Shown: positions 1 through 6,417 of the stretch, in pieces | Numbering within the stretch: position 1 is the first letter of the stretch | Layout: every line of letters begins with the position of its first letter | NCBI RefSeq assembly: GCF_002159645.1 | Contig: NZ_NFJB01000027.1 | Coordinates: 1-52,935, forward strand | Length of the DNA: 52,935 nucleotides | Reading direction: 5' to 3' | Source of the DNA: Parabacteroides sp. An277 | GTDB lineage: Bacteria > Bacteroidota > Bacteroidia > Bacteroidales > Tannerellaceae | The notes under the pieces: model-generated | Seen by the model: only the letters and a program-made list of their open reading frames with translations | The model's database searches: none | Told to the model about the DNA's origin: nothing | Program-made: the position numbers and the translations under genes

Positions 1-106
1 AAATCAAACTATTCAGAGCAAACCTCAGAGGGGTTGCAGACAAGAAGTTCTTCTTATTCCGTATTGCAAAACTATATGCATATCCCCACTAAATTTCTAC
101 TGAGCC
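1..106 (+). mobile_element. Right end of an insertion sequence (copy 1, truncated by the contig edge)
   Basis: This segment is a perfect inverted copy of 52828-52933. Reading rightward, the frame from position 3 ends in a TAA at 90-92 and encodes the last 29 or so residues of a protein (basic, ending LYAYPH), as expected for a transposase C-terminus. The identity stops sharply after TGAGCC at 106, which would be the terminal GGCTCA of the element read from outside. I cannot assign the IS family. Because the same 106 bases end the window on the other side, the assembly probably broke in a multi-copy IS. Confidence 0.7.
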
Positions 107-297
107 CAAACTTCGCCTTCATACCAAAGCGACAACCAAAGAGCATCCGGATTTGGTCTTAATGCCGCCTCTTTAATAGTTCGGTTAGCTGTCTTAATTG
201 TCAGCATCCCTATTTGCTCTGGCACAGATGCCGCCAATTGGTCTGCTTTCTGGAGTTCTGCGCCGATTGCTTGATAAATGTTGAATCCACCCATCAT
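97..297 (-). pseudogene. Small mobile-element protein, 3' end cut off by the insertion sequence
   Basis: The reading frame gives 66 residues, but its last codons and its TAG stop lie inside the IS end at 97-106, so the natural C-terminus is missing. Its ATG overlaps the stop of the upstream gene (294-620) by a few bases, so the two were translationally coupled. I do not recognise a family. The product is soluble, with a helical N-terminal half and a tryptophan-rich end. Position suggests it belongs to the leftward accessory operon of the first mobilisable element, whose remaining genes lie outside the window. Confidence 0.55.
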
Positions 298-620
298 CTA
301 TCCTCCCATAAATTATATTGTTTATCTTTGACTTTTCGGAACAAGGCTTTGTCCGTTGTATAATAACCAGCTCTAAATTTCGTATGCGAATCCTCTTTCT
401 TGTAAAGCAATTGGATAATCCCTCTATCTTCCATATCCGCCACATACCTGCAAATGTTAGCTCTCAAAATCCCGGTTTGCAGGAACACGTCAAGCATTGT
501 TTTCGGCCTTTCCAAAAAAGATTGATAAACTATTTGGTATTGCGTGCGAAAATCCATATCTTTGCCCTTGTCTTTAGGGGGATTGGTAGTCGATGAGGCT
601 ACCTTTTTTCTTATAGTCAT
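294..620 (-). CDS. Small winged-helix-like DNA-binding protein of a mobilisable element
   Basis: The 108-residue product has a basic N-terminus of about 20 residues and then a helical domain (residues 25-75) that reads like a winged helix: a recognition-helix-like stretch with ILRANICRYVADMEDRG followed by a strand-turn-strand. A second start is possible at Met22 (position 557). Proteins of this size and pattern sit between the HTH protein and the replication/mobilisation genes in Bacteroides mobilisable elements, which is also its place here, downstream of the HTH gene at 668-970. Function by position only; it may regulate the element's genes. Confidence 0.6.
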   Translation of the reverse strand: MTIRKKVASSTTNPPKDKGKDMDFRTQYQIVYQSFLERPKTMLDVFLQTGILRANICRYVADMEDRGIIQLLYKKEDSHTKFRAGYYTTDKALFRKVKDKQYNLWEDR

Positions 621-667
621 ATTTCAGTTGATTTTATGCGTTTTCAAATATTTGTTTGCTTCATCCC

Positions 668-970
668 TCAGCTCGCTTCCACTTCTGCGTTTACCGTTTG
701 ATAACCATTTATCAATGTCGGATTGAAGGAAACGTAATTTTTCCCGCCCTTGTGATAGGGGATTTCCCGCCTGCTTACCCATCCATAAATGGTTGCTTTC
801 GCGGGGTGATCGGGTAGGTAAGCTTTCAGTTCGTCAATGTTCAGCCACCTATCCATCGGAGCGGCTGGTGCTTCGCTCTTTTCCATTAACACTTTCTCCA
901 AAGCCTCTACTTTGGTGATGAGGTATGCCATCGCTTTAGGCATGGTCTCGAAAGTAATCGTTTCGTTCAT
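668..970 (-). CDS. HTH (excisionase/MerR-like HTH_17) protein
   Basis: This 100-residue protein begins with a heptad-rich helix (TMPKAMAYLITKVEALEKVL) and then an HTH_17-type domain (residues 43-90) with the usual order: helix, ATIYGWVSRREIPYHKGG turn, then a beta pair. It is a paralogue in design of the 122-residue protein at 37556-37924: same N-terminal ITF..(M/L)P.A..YL pattern, same domain. Such proteins precede the primase/mobilisation genes of Bacteroides mobilisable elements and are thought to act as DNA-binding regulators. It is separated from the gene upstream by a terminator (1016-1054), so it probably has its own promoter. Confidence 0.75.
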   Translation of the reverse strand: MNETITFETMPKAMAYLITKVEALEKVLMEKSEAPAAPMDRWLNIDELKAYLPDHPAKATIYGWVSRREIPYHKGGKNYVSFNPTLINGYQTVNAEVEAS

Positions 971-1015
971 TTTGCTATCCTGCTGGCTGCGTTCAGGCTT
1001 TCAATTCCCGCCATG

Positions 1016-1054
1016 AAAGAAAAAGAAAACCGCTACCTCAAATGAGATAACGGT
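1016..1054 (-). terminator. Rho-independent terminator (leftward) after the RteC-like gene
   Basis: Arms 1029-1040 and 1043-1054 pair over 12 bp (two G-U pairs on one strand) around a 2-base loop. On the minus strand the hairpin is followed by a T-rich tract (TTTTCTTTTTCTTT, from 1028 down to 1015). It ends the transcript of the leftward excisionase-integrase-RteC-like operon. Confidence 0.7.
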
Positions 1055-1127
1055 GCAAAAGAATAAATAAACCAAAAAGTTATCGCATAACCTATATTTA
1101 GCCTAAATAAGAAAATAGAGAGAACTA

Positions 1128-2066
1128 TTACTTATTATAGTATTCTTCCCCTTTTCTCTTTAATTTGTCGAATATATCTAAGAAATTCGCATTACGTTTA
1201 GCCGTTGCGAGGAGTGGACTGTAATCATCGATTTTTACATTAAAGAATTGACCTAATGATTTGATGAGTTCTTTTTTATTTGTTGCAGTTCTCCCATCTG
1301 TTGTATTGAATATACGGCAATCATACATTGCACTAATGATTTTGATAAAATCAGTTTTTTTATCTTCTGATATTGTATAATTGCTAAAACCATCATTTAC
1401 CTTTGTTTGCGTCGATTCTTCCCATTTCTTAAATAGAGTATTGATTCTTTCTCCAATTGAGCCAAGTTCCATAGCTATCCAGTCTAAACGAGACAGAACT
1501 ATGTCTATTTCTGCGAAATCAAGGATACTATTATCTTCGACTTCGTGTATTACTTTGTATAACGGATGTTCCTTATTGTTATACGCTTCTTGGAAATAGC
1601 CAAATTTAACCGTAATATTCGGGATATGTCCTTTCCATTGTGCACGATAAATGTTGATTAAATTGATGATACTATCGGGATTATAACTTGATAGATTTTG
1701 AATAAATTCTTGCTCAATATGATCCATTCGTGGATTTTGTTCTCTTGCGATATCGAGCAACATTCTTTTATACGAATCGCTATAACCGCCATAGTTATTT
1801 TCTATTACATTGGGCAATTCTTCATCTGTACAATGAAAAATAATAGGAAAAGATAATCTCCATAAAATTCCAAGTAAATAATCACCTATTGATTGACTTG
1901 TATATTCATTAAAAGCAAGTTGTTTCCCATCTTCTACCCATTTACCCAAATCGTTTTTCGTGTATTTACTTTTAATTTTAAGCCAATATTCTATGTGGTT
2001 TAAAGCATCAACCGCATTATAGATGTTCTTTTGCAATCTTTTTGTCTGTTCAAAATTAATGGTCAT
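1128..2066 (-). CDS. RteC-like protein, uncertain
   Basis: The 312-residue product starts 10 bases after the integrase stop and is in the same operon. The last 60 residues (a KKELI.SLG.FFNV..DDYSPLLATAK pattern followed by FLD.FDKLK) resemble the C-terminal end of RteC-family proteins that accompany Bacteroides integrative elements. The first 250 residues are helical and not recognised. RteC controls excision and transfer genes in the classic tetracycline-inducible elements; whether this one does so is inference. No signal peptide or membrane segment. Confidence 0.5.
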   Translation of the reverse strand: MTINFEQTKRLQKNIYNAVDALNHIEYWLKIKSKYTKNDLGKWVEDGKQLAFNEYTSQSIGDYLLGILWRLSFPIIFHCTDEELPNVIENNYGGYSDSYKRMLLDIAREQNPRMDHIEQEFIQNLSSYNPDSIINLINIYRAQWKGHIPNITVKFGYFQEAYNNKEHPLYKVIHEVEDNSILDFAEIDIVLSRLDWIAMELGSIGERINTLFKKWEESTQTKVNDGFSNYTISEDKKTDFIKIISAMYDCRIFNTTDGRTATNKKELIKSLGQFFNVKIDDYSPLLATAKRNANFLDIFDKLKRKGEEYYNK

Positions 2067-2076
2067 AATATTATGT

Positions 2077-3273
2077 TTATAGGATTTTTATTTTCTCTGC
2101 CGCTTCTCTCTTTGCTTCCTCCAATGTCTTGGCATACACCAACGTAGTGCCGATGTTCTTATGTCCCAACATTTTCTGTATAGTGGTTATCTGCGTACCG
2201 CTGGCAAGTTGCAGGGTCGCAAAGGTGTGCCGAAAGCAATGGAATGTGGCGTTACGGGTGATTCCTGCCGCCCCAAGCCATTGAGCCAAAGCCTTGTTCG
2301 CGTATGCGGAATAAACCAAGCCCTCAAATACAAGGTCATCCGGCTTGCGTCTTTCCCCACATAGTTGCATGGCTTGTTCGGATATAGGAAGCTCATCGTA
2401 TTTACTTGTCTTTTGGATGGTATATTTCAAAGTGAACTTGCCATCCTTTTCTTCGATTTCTCCCCACTTCATTTTGCGTATATCCGAATGTCTCAGACCT
2501 GTGAGCGCTGAAAAGAGAGCGGCACGTTTCAACACCGGGTTTGTACATGGAGTTTCTACCAGCCGTTTAAGCTCGTCAAGGCTTAGGAACTCCCTGCGGG
2601 TTTCCTTTTCTTTGATACCTTTCAAGTCCTCGTTGATGTTCTTAGGCAGATACCCGTACTTATAAGCCGATTTCAAAGCTATCTTGAATTTGAGAAAATA
2701 GGCAGCAGCCGTGTTGTTGGATAATACAACCTTGTCGCTTCTGTGCGTCCTTACGTTCAGGAGATAATCCCGAAATCGCTCGCACCAAAGCAAATCAATG
2801 TCGCAAAAACGCTTTATCGTTGCGTTGTCCGATTTCTTGGTGTAGTCCTGTAAATGCTTTAGCGCACTCATCCAGTTATTGTAATTGGATTCTTTCTTAT
2901 CCTTAGCCAAATTGCGGAAGTAGGCAATAAAATCCCCCTTGCTGCGTTCTTTGGCTTTCAGCATCTCTGCTTCTGCATCCGTGTAGATTTCCGCTTTGCT
3001 TAGTTCGTTCTGCCTGTTGGCTCGTATGATTTCAGCAAGGCGTATCTTTTCCTCATCCGCTTCGCTGTACTTGTGTGAGCCGTCTTTGTTGGTTTGCAGT
3101 TCCCCGTTTCTTTTCTTCAAGGGAACAACGTACATGCCCAAATATTCCCGGCGCATCGTTTCGCCTGTCTTGGGGTTCGGAATGCCGGGATAATAATCAA
3201 GGTAAAGCGTTTCCTTTCCGGTGTTGAGCATCCGGAAGCGTAGCGTTACTTTTGTTGTCTTTGATTTCCTCAT
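2077..3273 (-). CDS. Tyrosine recombinase (integrase) of mobile element 1
   Basis: At 398 residues this has the layout of Bacteroidetes integrases: arm-binding N-terminus (residues 1-90), SAM-like core-binding domain (about 115-215), and a catalytic domain. Active-site residues are visible: Arg in LTGLRHSD, His345 and Arg348 in HCFRH, His371 in LGHKN, and the nucleophile Tyr380 in LVYAK. The start overlaps the stop of the excisionase-like gene by 4 bases. A second, divergent integrase lies at 40071-41177 with its own excisionase gene, and the attachment-site architecture beside both is the same, so they probably target the same chromosomal site (3' end of mnmE). Confidence 0.95.
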   Translation of the reverse strand: MRKSKTTKVTLRFRMLNTGKETLYLDYYPGIPNPKTGETMRREYLGMYVVPLKKRNGELQTNKDGSHKYSEADEEKIRLAEIIRANRQNELSKAEIYTDAEAEMLKAKERSKGDFIAYFRNLAKDKKESNYNNWMSALKHLQDYTKKSDNATIKRFCDIDLLWCERFRDYLLNVRTHRSDKVVLSNNTAAAYFLKFKIALKSAYKYGYLPKNINEDLKGIKEKETRREFLSLDELKRLVETPCTNPVLKRAALFSALTGLRHSDIRKMKWGEIEEKDGKFTLKYTIQKTSKYDELPISEQAMQLCGERRKPDDLVFEGLVYSAYANKALAQWLGAAGITRNATFHCFRHTFATLQLASGTQITTIQKMLGHKNIGTTLVYAKTLEEAKREAAEKIKIL

Positions 3274-4016
3274 GATTCCTTATTTTTAAGTTTGTCAATA
3301 TGCTGTTTACTGTAATAGAGCTTACCATTAAGCCGCTTCTTCGGGATTGAGTACCGGGAAACAAATACCCTGACAGCTTGCTCTGTCATACCGTAGATTT
3401 CCATTACTTCGGATGTCGTTATCCAATCTGCAAGGTTGGAGAGGGTGTAGTCAAATCCTCGTTTCTTGAAATACGCATCCATCCTGCTTTTGGCTATCAA
3501 TGTCCGTGTACCTGCTTTCTTGGTAGGTACGTTCTCCGCATTGATAATCTTTCTTATCCGATGCCGGAGCAAACCGTATTTCTCCGTAACCTCGTCAATA
3601 GTGTACCATTCATCTATTGGCTTGCGTTCCCCGGTTGTCAGCACTTCGTAAGGTTCTACCTCATCGAACAAGGCTTCTATGTCCTTTTTGCGTATCAAAG
3701 TCGTGCGCTGCGATAGACGCTTTGCCGGGATGATACCTCTTACTACATTGCGATAAATAGTCCATCGGCTTACTCCCATAAGTGTAGCAGCTTCGGAGAT
3801 AGAAATATAATCCTGTCTGGATAAGTCCACCTTTGCCCGTTCCCGTTTCGTCTTGGATGCCATAGAAGCGGATAAGGAAATAACCTCTTTGCGTTTGATA
3901 GCCCGGTATGCTTTACAATTACATTCATGTGAGCAATAACGGGCTGTTTGCGTGTACGCTTCAAACTCGCGTCCGCAAAACTCGCATACTTTCTTTATCG
4001 GTTCTTTCGCTTTCAT
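3270..4016 (-). CDS. Zinc-finger/triple HTH excisionase-like protein of element 1
   Basis: The 248-residue product starts with a zinc-ribbon-like motif (CEFCGREF..., then CSHEC) and carries three consecutive HTH_17/excisionase-type domains at about residues 70-115, 135-185 and 193-240, each with the pattern WxTxxEVxExYG...IP.K. It is translationally coupled to the integrase. The related protein at 41270-42166 has the same finger and one more HTH unit. Multi-HTH proteins beside an integrase likely bind the direct repeats upstream (4043-4067) and bend att DNA for excision; this role is inferred from position. Confidence 0.8.
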   Translation of the reverse strand: MKAKEPIKKVCEFCGREFEAYTQTARYCSHECNCKAYRAIKRKEVISLSASMASKTKRERAKVDLSRQDYISISEAATLMGVSRWTIYRNVVRGIIPAKRLSQRTTLIRKKDIEALFDEVEPYEVLTTGERKPIDEWYTIDEVTEKYGLLRHRIRKIINAENVPTKKAGTRTLIAKSRMDAYFKKRGFDYTLSNLADWITTSEVMEIYGMTEQAVRVFVSRYSIPKKRLNGKLYYSKQHIDKLKNKES

Positions 4017-4040
4017 ATCCGTATCTTTTCACACCTATTT

Positions 4041-4183
4041 ATGTTGCTCTACGTTGCTACACGTTGCAGTAAGTAGCAAATGGAGATTTTATATCTTATG
4101 TGCTATGTTGCAAACGGTGATTAAATACGCTTAAATGTGGTACAAATAATCCTCATTTTGCATCGTGGTACATAAGTGGTACA
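4041..4183. promoter_or_regulatory. Phased direct repeats and GGTACA motifs upstream of excisionase 1
   Basis: GTTGC occurs at 4043, 4053 and 4063, exactly one helical turn apart, with another at 4107. Further right GGTACA occurs at 4139, 4167 and 4178; the last two are 11 bp apart. The same arrangement (10-bp-phased heptamers, then GGTACA pairs 11 bp apart) stands upstream of excisionase 2. Probable binding sites for the multi-HTH protein and/or integrase arm sites. Confidence 0.55.
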
Positions 4184-4241
4184 AATATACAATAAATAAA
4201 TGGATAATAAAACGAAGTAACAATAAATTTACAGACAAAGA

Positions 4242-4274
4242 AAACCGCTATAATAGATAATATTATAACGGTTT
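4242..4274 (-). terminator. Terminator hairpin at the end of element 1
   Basis: Arms 4242-4255 and 4261-4274 pair almost perfectly. On the minus strand the hairpin ends in GCGGTTTTCTTTG, so it would stop leftward transcripts that enter from the attachment junction at 4308. Element 2 has a terminator in the equivalent place (42353-42371). Confidence 0.6.
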
Positions 4275-4307
4275 TATGATAGATGCTATTTCTTTGTTTA
4301 TTACCAA

Positions 4308-4325
4308 TTACTTTCCGACGCAGTA
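4308..4325 (-). other. Putative attachment site: degenerate copy of the mnmE 3' end
   Basis: Read on the minus strand these 18 bases encode YCVGK and a stop, matching the last 18 bases of mnmE (42417-42434, FCIGK stop) at 14 of 18 positions. The core lies 130 bp from the second GGTACA motif (127 bp in element 2), with a terminator between. A palindrome TTGATTATCAA follows at 4337-4347; the counterpart TTGATAATCAA is at 42402-42412 on the opposite flank of the other core. I read this as the junction between two tandem elements. Confidence 0.55.
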
Positions 4326-4587
4326 TGTGTACATTGTTGATTATCAATAGTATAGCGCTCTAAAAGGTACAACCAATAGGCTGGCAAGTATCTGAGAATG
4401 TGTAAGTTAGTGATTTTTAGCACCATTCTCGGCATGTACCTCCATTTTGGAAAGTAAAAGTAAGTGTAATTTCTTGAATATCAAAATGTGCGGTACAAAA
4501 ACTTGTGAAAAATGCCGATTTTTGATGAGAAAAGGTACAAAAATAGCTCTAACCCGAGGGCCACATTATGATTATTTTGCGAAGTAC

Positions 4588-4830
4588 TCACTCTTCATTA
4601 ATAGGCATAAATCGGTCCTGTAACGAGATTTCACCAGCTTTATTATCCAATATATCATTCTTGATAAAGGCAATCTTTGAGCGGGATATTGAGGTCGTTG
4701 AAGAGATTTGATAGCGATGCATCACTTCGGTCGAACTGATGGCCTTTTCTCCAGCTATAAGAGCCTTGAGGTAGTTCAGTTGTAAGTGGTCAGTGTTTCG
4801 GTGATTGTTACAAACAACAGACCTATGTGA
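4588..4830 (-). pseudogene. C-terminal relic of an AAA ATPase
   Basis: On the minus strand a frame ending at the TGA at 4590-4588 encodes about 70 residues with the string SSTEVMHRYQISSTTSIS and ends DRFMPINEE. This is the winged-helix C-terminus of the ATP-binding AAA proteins common in Bacteroidales. A frameshift near 4785 joins it to a few more codons (LLFVTITETLTT), beyond which nothing of the ATPase remains. A second relic lies at 19941-20190. Confidence 0.65.
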
Positions 4831-4872
4831 CAGCGGTCGCTATTTTTAAGATTGCCTTAGTAGTAATATTCT

Positions 4873-4925
4873 GAATAGAAAAGGAAGTATTATTTCTTTT
4901 TCTGTTCAAATTATTGCTATATTTG
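4873..4925 (+). promoter_or_regulatory. Operator and promoter of the abiE pair
   Basis: A 35-bp inverted repeat (arms 4873-4886 and 4894-4907, 12 of 14 matching) is followed by TATATTTG at 4918-4925, a good Bacteroidetes -7 box (TAnnTTTG). The ATG at 4930 is only 4 bases from the box, so the mRNA is predicted to be leaderless or nearly so. AbiEi antitoxins are known to autoregulate by binding inverted repeats in their promoters; the same repeat recurs at 20222-20256. Confidence 0.6.
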
Positions 4926-4929
4926 CAGT

Positions 4930-5556
4930 ATGGATAGAAAATTAACTGAAATAGGAACCATTCCAGTAACGACTTCAATCATTGAATCGTTGTATCCGGA
5001 ACTTAAGTCTGCTGACAAGAAAGTAACCTGGCTCGAAAAGCAAGGGATTATCATCAGATTGAAGCGGGGACTTTATGTGATCAACCCCGAATATTCAGGA
5101 AAGACTCTATCGAGTGAGTTGATTGCCAATCATCTCTATGCACCTTCGTATATTTCAATGTCTACTGCACTACGATATTATGGACTTATCCCCGAGGCTG
5201 TATATGTTCATCAATCAATGACGGTAAAGCACTCGCGTAGCTTTCAAACTCCGGTCGGCTGTTATGACTACAAACATATCTCAAAAATGGCATTTCCAAT
5301 AGGAGTAAGGAGTATGTATAAGGATAATTATGCTTTTCTTATTGCATCACCGGAAAAGGCTTTGTGTGATTTGATTGCCAATTCCTCGCAGGTCAATCTT
5401 CGCTATATGAAAGATGTGGAAACATATCTTGAACAGGATATTCGTATGGATATGGATGAGTTCAATAAGATGGATAAAACCATATTCGAAGACTACATAA
5501 AAGTTGGCAAAAAGGCCGATTCAATTTCGACACTTTTAAAATTCTTAAGACGATGA
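4930..5556 (+). CDS. abiEi: Type IV toxin-antitoxin antitoxin, AbiEi family
   Basis: The 208-residue protein has an N-terminal winged helix (residues 15-55, ending TWLEKQGIIIRLKRGLYVI) and a C-terminal antitoxin domain with the family's SYISMSTALRYYGLIPE and SPEKALCDLI segments. It is coupled to the toxin gene by an ATGA overlap. In the family AbiEi neutralises the nucleotidyltransferase toxin AbiEii and represses the operon; the inverted repeat just upstream fits that. Such pairs give abortive infection against phage and stabilise mobile elements. The start is fixed by the -7 box directly upstream. Confidence 0.9.
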   Translation: MDRKLTEIGTIPVTTSIIESLYPELKSADKKVTWLEKQGIIIRLKRGLYVINPEYSGKTLSSELIANHLYAPSYISMSTALRYYGLIPEAVYVHQSMTVKHSRSFQTPVGCYDYKHISKMAFPIGVRSMYKDNYAFLIASPEKALCDLIANSSQVNLRYMKDVETYLEQDIRMDMDEFNKMDKTIFEDYIKVGKKADSISTLLKFLRR

Positions 5557-6380
5557 AAAATGAAATATTCGACAATATGCTCTCCCGTTATGATTTAACA
5601 ACAGAGCAACAGAAGAGAAACGCTATATTTGAAGTGAACCAACAAGTGATACTTGCTGGCTTGTATGCCGGAGGCTTTTTTGAGTCGGCGGCTTTCTATG
5701 GTGGAACTTGCTTGAGAATCTTTCATGGCTTACAGCGTTTCAGTGAGGATATGGATTTTTCATTGCTTACGCAAGATGATAAGTTCGATTTTACGAAATA
5801 CTTTCCTGCTATCGTTGATGCTTTTACAATGGTAGGCCGTGAGGTTGAAATAAAGAAAAAAGACAAGAGGAATTTCGGAAAGGTCGAATCGGCATTTCTT
5901 AAAGATAATACCAATGTGTATGATGTGACTTTCCAAACAGAGAAATCTATAAAGATAAAGATAGAAGTAGATACTTGCCCACCGTTGAACTTCAAGACGG
6001 AACAGAAGCTATTGCTTCAGCCATATTCATTTATGACCCGTTGTTTTACACTTCCCGACTTGTTTGCAGGCAAGATGCACGCCTTAGTATATCGTGCGTG
6101 GAAGAACAGAGTAAAAGGTCGTGATTGGTACGACTTTGAATGGTATGTACGCCATAATATCCCACTTGATTTTGCTCATTTGGCAGAACGATGCAAGCAG
6201 TTCAACAATGAGAATATCACTCCAGAGTTATTCAAGGAGAAACTCATTGAGCGTCTCTCTTCAGCTGATATAAAACAAGTGAAAGAAGATGTATTGCCTT
6301 TCGTGCGCAATCCAAAAGAACTTGATATTTGGTCAAATGATTATTTCGTACAGTTGGCTGGAATGATGAGAATGGGATAA
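5553..6380 (+). CDS. abiEii: Nucleotidyltransferase toxin, AbiEii/AbiGii family
   Basis: The 275-residue protein shows the AbiEii nucleotidyltransferase core: YGGTCLR (about residues 50-56), SEDMDFSL (about 64-71), a later acidic residue in KIKIEVDTCP, and the family's LPDLFAGKMHALVYR and GRDWYDFEWY helix (about 170-200). Family members transfer nucleotides onto tRNA or other acceptors and arrest growth when the antitoxin fails. Length is normal for the family and all motifs look intact. It is followed 37 bases later by the STAND-like gene, in the same direction, so the three may be one transcript. Confidence 0.9.
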   Translation: MKNEIFDNMLSRYDLTTEQQKRNAIFEVNQQVILAGLYAGGFFESAAFYGGTCLRIFHGLQRFSEDMDFSLLTQDDKFDFTKYFPAIVDAFTMVGREVEIKKKDKRNFGKVESAFLKDNTNVYDVTFQTEKSIKIKIEVDTCPPLNFKTEQKLLLQPYSFMTRCFTLPDLFAGKMHALVYRAWKNRVKGRDWYDFEWYVRHNIPLDFAHLAERCKQFNNENITPELFKEKLIERLSSADIKQVKEDVLPFVRNPKELDIWSNDYFVQLAGMMRMG

Positions 6381-6417
6381 TCTTATATTTATGTAATGCA
6401 TTTAGCGGTAAATAAAA

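Larger units (their letters stand above)
4326..4930. repeat. Left-end repeat, copy 1
   Basis: This stretch is about 80 percent alike, by eye, to the segment that runs from about 18345 to 20290 and is split there by an IS. Shared landmarks in order: TTGTTGATTATCA, GAGAATGTGTAAGTT, a CATTTTGGAAAGTAAAAGTAAG block, the AAA-ATPase relic, and an AbiE-type operator. No intact gene. The similarity begins within about 15 bp of the attachment core, so the repeat is probably the left terminus of an integrative element. Confidence 0.7.

Noticed and set aside
4153-4347. 64-codon minus-strand frame
   Set aside because: It runs through the terminator hairpin, the attachment core and the palindrome, and its residues follow no family; it is chance.
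4100-4600. GGTACAAA strings as the actual crossover core
   Set aside because: They occur several times on both sides of the proposed junction (4139, 4167, 4178, and again near 4357, 4495 and 4534), which suits arm-type or regulatory sites more than a single crossover core.
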